A stretch of DNA of 64,000 nucleotides from Chalara sp. BL73 (GCA_918026815.1 CAKJVC010000202.1:248001-312000), one strand, 5' to 3'. Shown: positions 1 through 12,578, counted from the stretch's first letter. Notes: generated by a model not told the origin, from the letters alone. Numbers and translations: made by a program.

Positions 1-114
1 GTATGAGCCGGAGCAAACCAGCAAACGCATGCCTCGCCTACCCTCTTCCAACCTCGACTTCACTGCTGAATACCGAATCAAGGAGGTGCTTCTGCTAGCA
101 GAACTACAGCGACA

Positions 115-2074
115 ATGAGCAGATTCAGAGGAAAGAAGGCCTCGCCTCTAAGAACCAATACAGGATCAATCAGAGGGGTAAAAATCAGCGCTCCCATCCC
201 TTTCCCGGATGATGAGTTCCCAATTCGGGAGCCAGGAACCGGTATCGCAACTCCGCTTGGAGACGAGGGACACGAGAAGCAGTTGCAATTGAGTAATGCC
301 AGACCAGACAGCGATGCATTGCCTGCCCAAACTGCTTCAGTATATTCCGAGGAACCCGCAGAGGGAATAGAAGCCACGCCAATTGCTCAATCATCTCGTG
401 AGCCACCAGAACCGGTCACTCGGGTCGTGCCAGCTATACAACCTTCATCATCTCCTTCTAGTGCTGGCAAGCCACAGCGAAAAAAGTCGACTTTAGGAGG
501 TGTCTTCCGCAAGCTTTTCGGGAAGAAGCCAAAAAATAATGTGCCGGCCGGTTCAGGCACCCGTGCTGAGCAGCATCGTAGCGTAAGTTGTGCACGTCTC
601 TATCTACTAGACAATCTCTAACGTATTTTAGGATCCCACAGCCTTGGGTAGGAGTCCAAAAGAAAATGCGCTTTCCCAACAGCGGTCGGCATCCTTGCCT
701 ATAAACGAGTACAATCGAGCGCTGCGGTCTCACTCAGTAGTCATTGACGATAAAGAGACTAGGGATTCTGTGCAGTCAATTCGAAAACCAGGAATGAGAC
801 AGAGAAGGTCTACAACACCGAGCAGATTGTGGACGCCAAACAGAGCTCCTGGATATGAAGATTGGACTGGACTTTCGCCAAGACCTGCGAGTAGTCACGC
901 ACGAGATAGCAGGTATCTCGCCGATGCCAATGACGAAGAGCCGATAGGCGTTGCAGTGACATGTCACCCAAATCGTAGGTCACGAAGTCTCGGCGAGCTA
1001 AGAGAGACTATGATGTCCCACCAAGTAGTTCGCCGACGAAGTGATGAGATCAGATACTGGAGGGAGAGTTATGATCCGGGATTATTGTCCCCAATGTCAT
1101 CTAATAAAGCGGATGCGGAGGGTGAAGAACCCATCAATATAGAAGGGCCACCACTTCCCGAACAAGAGCCAGAGAAGCCAACGCAACCTTTCAATTTTGG
1201 TCCATTGGGAGAAATGGCTGGTATGAAGATAACACAGGCTGCAAGTCTCGAGAGCCGGGTTTTAAGATTGGAGAAAAAGGTGAATGAAGTGGACAAAGTT
1301 TTATCTCGAATGCATACTCGTTCAACAGACCCCCTCATACTTCAAGATCCGCCTGGCAGGACTTCAAGGAGAGGCCGCAGCAGTTCAGGCCCCCGACCAA
1401 AAACAGACGAGTCCGAAATTTCTTTGCCTAATAACCATCTATATCGGGGAGTACAGCAGACACATCCTCTACACCCCAAAAGCCAGTTTCGGTCATCCTC
1501 GTATGGAAGCACTCGACCATCAACAACATCTACAACTAATTCACAACGCATGTCTTTTGAGAACACATCTCATGCATTTCTTTCCTCTACAGAGCCTACG
1601 GAACTCAGCACATCACGCCAGAACGCTCGTCCGCTCTCTACTTCTACTACTATCCGTGGTGTCCCTTCCAGCTCGCCTACTCACTCCAAAGGCGAAGGCT
1701 TGACAGGCGAGCATTATACCACGCTGACGAACATGATACTTGCTGAGCAAGCAGCACGTCAAGATCTCGAGGCCGTAGTCAAGGATCTACAACAACAGCT
1801 GTACCAGCAATTACAAATAATACGGGCCTCGAGATTGCCTCTTCCAGGTACAGCTAGCGTGCCAAGCGGAGGAGCATTCTCCACCTTCGATGACAGCGAT
1901 GAGGAAGGACAATTGGCCCATGATGACTTCCGCACGCCTAATGAAGAAAGAACCCACTTCGGGGACGAGATATTTGGGGATGTGAAATCTAATGTTGAAA
2001 CCACAGCGCCTCGGACCTTGAGCTTAAGCCAAATGACTCTAGGGAAAGGTGCGCCGCCGAGCATGAATTTTTGA
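115..2074 (+). CDS. Serine/arginine-rich fungal protein of unknown function, C-terminal coiled coil
   Basis: Two exons, 115-582 and 632-2074. The 49-bp intron opens with GTAAGT, has a CTAAC branch site and ends in TTTTAG; the joined frame encodes 636 residues. The protein is mostly low-complexity and probably disordered. A basic patch lies near residues 120-140 (RKKSTLGGVFRKLFGKK), which could bind nucleic acid or membrane. Two helical stretches look coiled-coil: one near the middle (SRVLRLEKKVNEVDKVL) and one near the C-terminus (RQDLEAVVKDLQQQL). I recognise no catalytic domain. The start at 115 is the first ATG in this frame. A different frame is open from the left edge to a stop at 116-118, so the true N-terminus may lie outside the window or be interrupted there. 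Coding status is convincing; function is unknown. Confidence 0.75.
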
Positions 2075-3369
2075 GAGCATTGTTTCTGTTTGCATATAGC
2101 GAAGATACCATGGGTGGGTGACCTGGAGAAGTATGCATTGTAATTGTATGTTTGGAGTTCCGCGTTAGGATTTGTTAAGGGCCTTGTATGATATCAGGAG
2201 CTATGCATTAAGGACAGGGTTGAACCCTAATAATGAATAGTAGGTGAATTGGAGATGGTCGTAAGTGCCAATTTCAAGCAGCAGGTGTACAATCCATCTT
2301 GTTTGTTCTGAGAACTGCAATGTGAAATGCTGTGATTGCGGTCTAAGCTTGATGCGAAAGAGTTTATTCAACTGGGTTACGTCTAATGGCTTGACCTCTT
2401 TGATTGATGAAAGTCTTAACACCAGTTTGTGTTCCGTCTGCTCCGGCTTGCGGCGTTCACGATATCACATTAGCTCTTTATGTTTTTGAAAGGATTGGAT
2501 CAGGCCTGCGGGCATTTGCTCTCTATATCATCTACCCGATGCTAGAGCATCAGTTTGATACGTGGTTCTGGTCTCAGTGCTCTCTGTATGAGCATTTAAT
2601 TCTACTTGACTTGGGTTCCCAGTCTCTTTTCCAAGTGCTTTGGGTACAATTCTTGTTAGAGTTGAGCAGACAGAGAAGATTATCTGCGGGCAGCCTCTAG
2701 TAACGCTACCCTTTGGAGAGCATCTTCTGTTTGGAAATAGAATTATCGAATGGATATTTTTAAAAATTAATTTGTATACCAAAGGACTTGAAAGTGTGTG
2801 TTATATACTATATGAGGTACTGCTATGTTTTCTTTGAGGTTATCGAATGGTTATGCTTCTTGCCCTTTCTGTGGCAGCCGTTTACAAACGAGGAAGGAAC
2901 GCAGCTGCCTACATATAGATCCTTCGCTTTGCGTTTGATAGACAGAACAAACGAGACCATTTCTAGTCCCGGTAGGGAAAAGAGCTCCTCAAGCCTCGTT
3001 CTTCTCTTTCGTTAACGGTGTCCTAGAAGCGGGCGCTGATTGACATTCAACGCATAACATCATCATCAAGCTTGTGAGTCCTGTCCCCTTCTATCCACAA
3101 ACCGCTATTATCTATCACTACATCACAAAGCCGAAGATATGAAGGATTTCTGCTGATATTCCTTGATCTCTATCTCCTTGTTGGATCTGCATGACTGTAT
3201 TGACTAGCAACAGTATAAGTTTTATCCTACTCTGGTGCTGAGAGCTGAAAGCTTTCTGCCATCACCATAACACCTAAGAGATTTTTTCTTCGCCTCATAC
3301 TTTCTATGCAGCGAGTGTTCCGGACGCGTACTGACTTTGATCTGATCTAGGCCGCGTTCGATAAAAAAG
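2075..3369. other. Intergenic, no gene seen
   Basis: About 1.3 kb between the serine-rich gene and the BTB gene. The open frames here are short, uncoordinated and carry no family signature. The last 300 bases are pyrimidine-rich in places, consistent with a promoter and leader for the BTB gene. Confidence 0.6.
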
Positions 3370-4069
3370 ATGTCAGGCTGCCAGAGCCTCAACTGCAAAG
3401 CCCCCAGGTGTGAAATCGACACCTTTTGGTCACGAGTACGGAAGGTGCTGACAATATCACTCTTCAGAAGCAGAGATCTAGGCAAGGAGATCCTAACTAT
3501 CATAGTTGGCAAAGGTGATAAGGTATATACCTTTCCCCGGACAATATCCTCCTACTGCTAACCAGATCGAAAGGCTAAGGAACTCACTGTCCATAAGAAG
3601 CTCCTTGAAAAGCATACCGACTATTTCGAGAAGAACAAAATCCTTGAGAATGTCAATGAATCAGGCGCCATCGATTTCGAAAACGAGGATCCTGAGGTCT
3701 ATGAGATGCTAGTTAAATGGGCATATACTGGTGCAGCTCCTTGCAGTTCCACACAAACCAGCTCTAACACGAACCACTTCAGGACAAGTTGACAAGTGCA
3801 TTACGCGCTTCAAGCTCACAGGAAAGTTGAGCGACTTCACTGCCAGTGAGATCCAAAAGTACGAAGACAACCTGCGAGCCGAGTTCAATAGACACCTTGA
3901 GAAGTTGGTGGACCTATATTCTCTGGCAGAGAAGTACGAAATCAATGACTTGATGAACCGAGCCATCGATAACATTCAGGATGGTTACAGGGAGTATGGA
4001 ACTGTGTTTGGGTATGGAGTATCCGCCTCTCCTCATGCTCCGTTCTGTACAACTTCTGATGTGTCATAA
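3370..4069 (+). CDS. BTB/POZ domain protein
   Basis: Three exons, 3370-3522, 3574-3730 and 3783-4069, joined through introns of 51 and 52 bp that each contain a GCTAAC or CTAAC branch site. The product is 198 residues. The BTB core is visible in order: LTIIVG (first strand), FTVHKELL-like LTVHKKLLEKHTDYF, an acidic helix (FENEDPEVYEMLVKWAYTG), then a C-terminal helix pair (LVDLYSLAEKYEINDLMNRA). BTB domains mediate homodimerisation or recruit Cul3; short stand-alone BTB proteins are abundant in Leotiomycetes and mostly uncharacterised. The residue between the first strand and VHK is unusually short, and the last about 20 residues do not resemble the usual tail. Another frame just downstream (about 4020-4110) reads more like it, so a one-base shift near the 3' end is possible. 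Confidence 0.7.
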
Positions 4070-6400
4070 ACCACGATGCTTCCCCCAAGAAGACAGTCTT
4101 TGCGAGACCAGGATGTATGGTTAGCATTGGTCATTATTGGGAATGTAGAAAACGGTAGATGCAATGCAATTTTTGTTTAGATTCAGATTACAGAGCGCTC
4201 CTTAAATGAGTTCATTGCTAACACGGCATTTAGGCCCGGCCTTGCTCTTAGGATCTTCCGAAGCACGAAGCGTAACTCTCCTCTTCGAGGCCTTTGCATT
4301 GGCGGTATCATCATTCATATGGATCGAGGCTGTTCCCAACTCCGTGATGAGGTCATGAAACTCTGTATCATGATACCCGACTACCTCCCTCATATGCTCA
4401 AATGGATCGCTCGCAACTTTCACATGTTCAGTAAGCGCGAGCGCATTGGTTTCACTGTTGGAACATATCAGCGTGAAGGAGATGAGGTCTTTAAGGGCTT
4501 TTCGATGTTCAATCGGGCAATGCTGTGCCCATGCCATTTCCATACCCACGCACCTGGTAAGCCTCGTCAACTAAAAAGTCCACCGTATAACCTCTTCCTC
4601 AATATACCCTTCTCTGGCATTTTAGGAAATGCGATAAGAAGGGCTATGCTGAAAGTTACTAGGCCAGGCTCATAAAGGTCATAAAGATTGCGCCGTCCCG
4701 TTCTTAGATTGTGACCATCCTGATGGAGAAGAATACTCCGGTTATCGAAGTCGACTTGAACAACTTGGACAAGTGCGACTAGGCTAAACTTAAGGCTCTT
4801 GTCGCTGCCGGATGCATTTGAACATCTTTGTCTTGTGGTGGACTTCATTGAGCAGGAGTTTTGCACTTGCGAGCTCGGAAGACTTGATATGGGAGGATTA
4901 TGAACAGATTTGCTTAACCTTCTAAGGCTACATTGTATCTTAGCTTGTGTCGGTAATGCTGTTCTTAGAAGCTCTTGTCCATGATCCCTTAAATTTATTG
5001 AAGAAAGTTAGGGAGGTGATCAGCCCACATAGAGCCCTTATCTCTGGAGCTGTGGTCAAACCTGAACCATAAAGCTTATCATCGACACCTCAGAACCTTT
5101 CCAGGAATGAGGATAGAGTAGTCCAAACCCTCTCCTGGCTCAATCTTCTTGAATTTCATGGCTACATCCGCCGAGAAGAAAAGTGCTCCATTACATCTTG
5201 GATGGTGAGATCTTGGATGCATTATATCTTTAGGAGCATCGATAAGATAGCCGGCAGAAGATTGAAAGAATCTATATTCTATTGTAGCCGAAACGCGCAT
5301 GCTTTGAAAAACACTAGTTGCCTCTACCCTTGACACCCCGGTGTTTGCAATGCTGAATACTCAGATCAACATCAAGAACCATCATCTCCCACTCCTGCTA
5401 AATGTGCAGTGCCGGCACTCATAAACCTGAGAAAACGATTCAGTATTAAACATGGCTAATAATAATAAGTTAAAGCAGCTGAGACTTCAAACCGGTAATC
5501 CAATGGGGAATATCTCCTCCGCATTGGGTCGGCTCCAGACTTCGAAGTTCTACAGAGCGGTATCGAGAATCACCGCTTGAGATTCTAGAATCCGTGATAG
5601 ATTGCCCACAACTGGACTCATTCGAAAAGCACTTGGTAAATATGCAGCAATGCATGATTGAATTATGCATGTTACTGTAAAGATGCAACATAGACATAAC
5701 TCTCAGCAAGTGATTCCCGGCAGATATTTAATTCTGAATTGTAAAGTTCTAGAAGCCTACACCAGGAATCATCGCTGGAGAATCCTGAGCCGCCTTTCCC
5801 ATGGGACGCCTTGGGCGAAGACTTCTGATACTTGCACCGGATCATGATTCAGACTTCACAGGATACCATACTTCAAGAGAACAAACGTGGTGGTTCAAAG
5901 AAAGGATGTATATTCTTCTAAAGAGCGAAAGGGCGATACAGTCCTGAAGACGACGACACACGGAGGCAAACTAGAAAGACAGCTGGATGTGAGGTTCCAG
6001 AACTTCAAGCCCACTCAATCCTTTTTGACTTGTAACATGAAAGCTTGAGAGCAGTGTCTCGGGGATGGTTTGACATTGGTGTTTAGCAATATATATCGCA
6101 TAGCATATCTAGGTCTGAACGGGGACTTAAGACGATGATACAGATGGTAGGTGGAGCTCCGAGTCTCATCCACATCATGCTTGAACGTGATCGTTTGGAT
6201 ATCAAGTACCAGCGAGGACAGTGGTTCGAGATCAAGATTCCCACTCGCGATTCTTGGATCATCGGCTGCAAAGATGAAATTTCCAGATAGGACAATACGG
6301 TAAACCAATAAAGCAATATTCAACCACATCCTTTCATGTCGGCCATCTGCCTCTCTCCCACAAATCGCCCCCACCAGCCCGCTGTCAAAGAATTGTCAAA
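4070..6400. other. Gene-poor segment with weak relic-like frames
   Basis: No gene model can be supported. The best open frames are on the minus strand: 4202-4570 (122 codons, hydrophilic, plausible amino-acid composition), 5079-5336 (85 codons) and 6015-6374 (119 codons). None has a recognisable motif, clean splice partners or a neighbour frame that extends it. They may be remnants of decayed genes or chance frames. I see no inverted terminal repeats or transposase motifs. Confidence 0.4.
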
Positions 6401-7231
6401 CAAAACGCTAAAGGCTCGTTTCGCATCAAACAAGATCCTTCCCAGACTCTCATGATTCCCATGCCGCTTCATACGGACAGCCCCAGAGCCTCACGCAATG
6501 CATAAACACGCATGAAACCCAACTTCTTAAAATAGCATTCCGGGGCCTCAGGTTGAGTAGGCGGGCTGCTTTCCCCTCAAATCTGGAAACGTAAAGCAAA
6601 CTCATGCGAACACCACTGGGACTGTCAATACCTCGTCCCTGCAAATGGTGTTATCGGCCCAGCACCAGATCGTCGCAATCGAAAACAATGAACTTTGCCA
6701 TCGCGTCTCCACTTGGAGTAGGTGCCCACCGTTCTAGTGAATTCTTGAGCTCAGCGGAAGGGTCCGCTGCCGAGGGACTGGTGCCTCTCCCTCTTGGTCT
6801 TCGGGGCTGGGGACGAGCTACCTGCCGCGTCCTTTAGCAGGGGTTGAAACTTCTAGAAGGTTTATCATCTGTTATCACCCCTACCCGGCACGGTCCCGTA
6901 TTTGAGTCTGGTTGGAGAGGTGGGCGGGGGATGAGGATTGGATGTGGAAAAGCTCGTCCGAAAAGAATGCCTACTCGATTTCACGGGCTTTTTTTTTCTT
7001 CCAGCTTCAAGAGTTCAAACATCGGCCAAGCCTCAAACCTTAAAGAAAATAACAATGCGACGCTGGTACAGTAACGTGGTGGCAACTCCAGCACGTTTTC
7101 TTGTGGCCATCCAATTCATTTCAAAGGCCCCTGACGATGTCGTAGTCGGAGAAATGCTAGGCTTTTGGAACAGAACGATACAGTAGTCTACTTCTTTATA
7201 GAGCTATAGTAGCTCCCGGGTGATTGGATCG

Positions 7232-7293
7232 TCCACCACGGCAGATCTTAATTACAATTTGATATTGGGGTTTTAGAGATCTGCCGTGGTGGA
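7232..7293. repeat. Perfect 17-bp inverted repeat with 28-bp spacer
   Basis: The arms 7232-7248 (TCCACCACGGCAGATCT) and 7277-7293 are exact reverse complements. The spacer is AT-rich. Pairing stops at mismatches on both sides. The arms are GC-rich against an AT-rich background, so a transcript would form a stable hairpin. It could be a transcription end structure, a binding palindrome or the remains of a small inverted-repeat element; no target-site duplication is evident. Confidence 0.85.
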
Positions 7294-8707
7294 TGTAGGC
7301 GAGTTTACGGAAATTGTGGTAATCTTCCAGGACATACTGTTGACGGCCGTATTTTTACAAAGTGCAAATGATGTGACACGACAGTCCTATCTATCTGTTG
7401 GTTGTTGGAGCAAGACCTGCAAAGGAAGGTGACCAAACTTCCAGAGAAGATAGCGAGCATGAAAAAAAAATCGACAGGTTTCCAGGTGGTTGGATCACTG
7501 CTCATCCTGCAGGAACCTTATGCAGACGCTCAAATCCGCATGCACACTCGACCATGCGAAGGGTACTGGCCCAAAATCTCAATATCGTCTTGGCGGTAGA
7601 CTTCCAACGCTACAGCAGCCAGGGACCCTGCCAATTGATTGACCCAAAAATCCGGGGGAAATTACAAAACTAGAAAGTAGCCTGCAAGGATCGGTGATTT
7701 TTGCTCGAAGAATATCAAAGCGATGGAGCCGAAATGCTGGTCTCTGGAAGAGCATGACGAGTTGTTCTCCCCGAATAGTACGTGTGATTGATGTTGGGAT
7801 TATGCCGAATATTGGAGCATCGTGGCTCAAGAAAGTCCTACGAAGATCAGGACAACTCTCTCTAATAGCTAGTAGCCGCCTCTACAAACTACTGAAAGCT
7901 TGGACAAAGGCACAAGACGAAGATCCAAAAGTAAAATTTTGCGGTATGCCAAATAATTACTTAAGTATATGAGTGAGACAGTATCCATCAACTCTAGAGA
8001 TATTGAGCCTGTCGGCATGCTTCCCAGGTCACAGTTTTCATCGCTTGGGCCTGAACCCAAGCTTCTGTTCTTTGAAGGCATTTGTCTCATCGCCATCCAG
8101 GGCAAAAAAGCCACCGAGGATCCATAGCAAAGGCCTTGGGACGAATCCCAAGTATTTGGCTGGGTCAGGAACACATTCCCGAGAGCCGCGGATGGGTCAA
8201 TAACGAGCATTATTGGTTGCCACGATTTGCTAATTTGTTAAAACTCCCGCGCTCCACGTTGGCCAAAAACTCAAATATTCCACGGGGACCCTTGAGAAAT
8301 TGCGTCTCCATGTGCTAATCGATATCTACCCTCATTCATGACAGTCTGATTCGGGAAGAAGCGAGTCAGACCTCAATTGCAACACCAAAGGGTTGCCTCA
8401 AGGAGGCGTACGACCTTTCGTAGATGCTTCACCCAAGAAAGGGAAGACGAAGGCAAACAACCACACATAGTTGTACGACATGGCGGCATATCCGGACCTC
8501 TCAGCATTTCCGTACCTGCAGGAGGGGTACATCGTTCCTGCATGGGAGGCCACACAGGGCCGATTGGTGAAGGCGAGGTCTGGAAATTCCGATAGCATGC
8601 CACCCAGCTGGTGCCCCTGCCGTTTGGTTGATAACCTGGCTCTTCGATGCGCAGGAACAGTAAATCTTGCCCAGAGAAATCCCCAGAAGTCAGGATTCTG
8701 GACTGTA

Positions 8708-8734
8708 TAGTACCGTAGTACCGTAGTACCGTAG
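8708..8734. repeat. Short tandem repeat, TAGTACCG x3
   Basis: Three exact copies of the octamer TAGTACCG followed by TAG. A looser ACTGT/ACTGTACTG run follows at about 8800-8815. Simple-sequence expansion in non-coding DNA. Confidence 0.85.
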
Positions 8735-10999
8735 GAAGAGTATTCTGTTTCTGGAAGACGGCCGAAGGAGACACCTCATGGCCTCAGTTCATAGAATACT
8801 GTACTGTACTGTAGTTAGTAAAACGCCGTCGCGTCTGAGGCACGGCTGGGCGCAAAGGATAATTTCATAAAACGAAACCCCGCCAAGAAGATGTGCAAAG
8901 CACTATTGGCACAAATCCTAGCTAAAAGCAGCGAGGGTGTAGTCGGAAAGTCCAAAGCGGTTCGACCACCGTATCCTATCTTTAGGCAGGTCGACGTCGT
9001 GTTGCTGTCCTCACTGCAGCTTCGTATGCACAATTTGCATTAGCCAATGCAAGCACTTTGTACACTTGTGCAAAGCGAACCGCGCCAGGAACCCGTATCT
9101 GAGTGGTACATGTCGTCAGCCACTGCTCCCCATCTTACGCTCCGAATTGACATCTGCTGAGGGCTCAAGCCTTTGTGAACACATGTGATAGCAGCACAGA
9201 TAACTTATCAGATTGACAGGCGGAGAATCATGGGCGAAACGCTGGGTTATGATTCTGATTTCCCTGTGTCTTACTTTTTTACTCACTACTGCCCGTCCCC
9301 TACTTGCATCAATGTGATTCCGGGTGCCCAGTGAGTCAAGTGGCGGCAACTTATCGATAAGTATCTTGACTAACTGATGCTGTCTACACCAAATGAATGT
9401 CCTCAATTCAGAGCTCATTTTTGCGGCATCCATCAAGGTATTGATGTTCAATTTTCAAGGTCAAGATTCTTGACTCCATCTCATAACAGCAGGCATCATG
9501 TCGATGTGGGTTCAAACATACAATTTCACCACCAATATGCGCATATGGAGGTGCCATTTGTCCTTAGCTTAGAAGGTGTTACGTTAACTGGTTTGCTTAC
9601 AACATCGTCTTGAGCTTTGATGCGGACGGGCGGAGAGTAACTGATTACGCAGGTGCCATAAACTCTGTACCTACAGGGAGCCTTTTGTTGGAATCCTACT
9701 CGAAACTCTCTTCTCATCCGGTGCAATAATAAAAACATTCAAAGCCAATGAGCGCTTTGATCAGGAATGCGTCCACCTCTTGAATCCATGTGAACTCTAG
9801 CAACGATCTGAGATAGATTGACTTTCTGTGTGAAGCGTGGCAAACGTGGAGTCTGCATCATCGATCTTTTTAGACTTAGGCTGAACTGAGCGTTTCATGT
9901 TTCTGAAACCCCACTTCACCAGTATGTTGGTCGTTCAACGAGAGACCAGCAGGTGAGTAGACATAGTGGCATGTGAGCTGAATTGGACTATAGACGATAT
10001 GGATGCTACTGAACGGCTGAAGTCTTGGTCGTTCCAGCATATACCTCTCGACAGCTTGAAGGCTTCATGTCTTTTGACTTCTGCTCCACGCGCTCGCGGA
10101 ATAAAGCGATGATAGGTCTGAAGAGGCGTTGGCTAGATTCAGCAACTGCAGCACCACATATGGTAGCATGAATCGAGCACATGCACGGCATTTCAAAAGA
10201 ATGTGCCTGAGAAGATAGATTACAGGAACGAGAGAACCAATGTTCATCAACTTCAGAGTATAATGGAACACAAGTGCATGAAAGTGGTGCTGTGCTTCAC
10301 AATGTGAATGGTGTTGGGCAACTCAACTGCGCGTGTCGCTCTTCCCTGGTACTGAGTGAGCGTTTTACCGAATAGAAGGGAGCATGCGGGTTATAGTAAT
10401 GCTTCCTATCCTTCACCTCTGCGGGCCTTGTATCATTCGATGTCGGTGAAGCCGCATCAACCAATGCTGCGCATTTCGAGGCAAATTTGAGGAATGAATC
10501 ACGTATAGACATGCCATAGACCAAAGCTACTGGGTACTGTAAGTCTTATGCTAAGTTTTGTCGTTATCGGCCGGACTGATAGGCCGCGCCAGACACATAA
10601 TGACAGTTAATATGTACCATCTCTGAGATCCGCAACAATTTTTTTGGTACCTGCAGGTGTACTATAAACAGCAAAACATGTCTGGTGCAAATGGATTTTT
10701 ATATATCATCTGTAAATAGTATTTGTTGCTTTGGGTATGACGCGTCAAAAAACTGTTGCATCGGCACTGAGTTCTGAGGTGAGACTGCGTTCTGACTATG
10801 ATGATGCTATTTCTTTGCTTCCTATTTCTCTGGATGCATCAACTGTGCCGTCGCTCAATATCTCCCCCACCACTCCAAAAATGCACCAGCAGAATCTTGC
10901 AACTATCCTTCAGTTTAAAGATCCTGTAAAGCACGGACGAGCTAACTGATGCCCACTCATCCCAAACACCCACGCGCATGATTCTACAAGTAGCTGTTG

Positions 11000-12578
11000 G
11001 CGGTAGAGCGAGGTGGTGACGCGGAGCGCGTTGCTTGAGGTCATGGTTCTCTGTCCAGTCAGTTGGGGCGGATCCGTGGTATGCGTTATGGCGTGGTGTG
11101 GTGTGGTGTGGGATAAAAACGACAAATGCACGCGGCGTAGCTCGGTCGGGCTTATGCATGCATTATTGGCACAAGTCTCTCGCTTTGTGCATCCAAACAA
11201 CGCTCGCTGCTTTTTCCCAGCTGGGAAGTGTGTGTGTGAGTGGAACGGTGGATGAATTATGAATGGTCGGCCAGGCAGAAGCACTAAAACGACCTGAGGG
11301 GGGGAGGCAAGACAACAGTCTCTAGGCTTGACCACGCTATAGGCCGTATCGATTGCCACCCGTCCAAGCACATTTGGGACACTAGATACACACTAAAAAA
11401 GGTTCAGGCTTGGAGGCACCGCCAGAAACTTCCCGGCTCATCATCAGCTTTGGAAGAAGGGCTTGCTCTCCTGGACTGGACTGGACTGGACTGACTGGAC
11501 TGTAATGTACTGTGCTATACTATACTATACTAGTGCTGTACCGTGCTGGTGAGTACTTGGCTTATAGGCCACACGCACGCCGAAATACACACGAATCAAA
11601 AGGTGTACGTCGTTATAGGCAGCGCGGAAACACGAGAGACAAGGGTTCTTTTATCACACCAACACCACGCCATCTACATTTAGAAGAAATCAGTGGCCAT
11701 CCACCCATCCACACTCATTCTCCCGTCATCCCCATCCGTCCACTCACCCTCCCATGTCCACTTCACGCTCTTGATCCTGTTTGCGTATAGTCTATATAGG
11801 CCAAATCCACCCACCCACCACCACCACCGCCCCCCCGACAAGGCCCCCTGACTGGTGGGGTTTGTTCTAACTTCTTATGCCTCCGCTCACTTCATGTCCT
11901 GTTCCTGGCCATCCGTTTCCTTAATGCCTATGCACTCGACCACTAAGCTGCTTTCGTCGCCCCGGTCCTGTCTTTTTACCCTCTCATGCTCGTTGATCTC
12001 TGTGCTCAGTGCTCCGTCGCTCACTGATCTTTTACTTTATTCGCAGGGTCCCCATCACCACCACATTCGTTCGTTCGTCTTTCAGGTTTATCCTCCTAAC
12101 CAGTACATCCTTCTTATTATACCGTCTATCGGTTCTTCTTTTGTACCTCCACTTTCTGGAATAGTTTCGATCTGTGCTTTGCCTTATAGCCTCTTCGATC
12201 TTCTCCTGTACCTTCCTTTGGAATCCATCCTGCTGTTTCTGTAATCATATCAAAATCGTCCATAATACCAATCCGAACCACTTGGACCTCGCAGCAATCC
12301 GACGAGTCTTATGTACAATCAGCAATATACCTATTAGACAGCTTTGGGCAACCACTCTGTCGTGCAGTCACTCCTTCATACGCATTTCATAGCAGTACTC
12401 ATCTTGAGCCTGGAATTTACCTAACGAAACGACCTGAACAACTAATTGAAAACAACAAACGCAATAAATCCGAAACCAGAATTTGGTACGTGCATGGTAC
12501 AGTCAAATGTTGGCGTGTAGACACTTATCGTAGAAGTGGAGAGAATTCGAAGAACGTAGCTAACATCACGACTTAGAA
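11000..12578 (+). promoter_or_regulatory. Long pyrimidine-rich promoter and 5' leader of the C2H2 stress regulator
   Basis: The 1.6 kb before the C2H2 gene becomes strongly C/T-rich on the plus strand from about 11650, typical of fungal promoters and long leaders. AGGGG/CCCCT pentamers, the stress response element bound by Msn2/4-type factors, occur at 11297-11301 and 11845-11849; five-base sites are common by chance, so autoregulation is only a suggestion. Several upstream ATGs exist, the longest frame being 11855-12244 (129 codons). Its Ser/Leu-rich composition follows from the C/T bias, so I do not call it a gene. Confidence 0.45.
11471..11532. repeat. Microsatellites (CTGGA)n and (TATAC)n
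   Basis: CTGGA is repeated four times, then interrupted by CTGA and one further copy, from 11471 to about 11502. A second run of CTATACTATACTATAC follows at 11515-11532. Simple repeats upstream of the C2H2 gene. Confidence 0.85.

Larger units (their letters stand above)
6401..10999. other. Long intergenic region, no gene seen
   Basis: About 4.6 kb with only short open frames on both strands and no protein family signature. It contains the inverted repeat at 7232-7293 and the 8-bp tandem at 8708-8734, both listed separately. It could hold distal regulatory sequence for the C2H2 regulator, non-coding transcription or old degenerate repeats, but nothing in the sequence decides this. Confidence 0.5.

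Noticed and set aside
8373..8774. 133-codon minus-strand frame in the gene-poor tract
   Set aside because: Starts within a tandem repeat area and shows no domain, splice sites or neighbour support.
10910..11371. 153-codon minus-strand frame
   Set aside because: No protein-like motif, overlapping frames on both strands are equally open, and the sequence contains microsatellite-like runs.
11855..12244. 129-codon frame before the C2H2 gene as a separate gene
   Set aside because: Its Ser/Leu-rich composition follows from the C/T bias of the leader and no domain is present; kept only as a possible upstream ORF.
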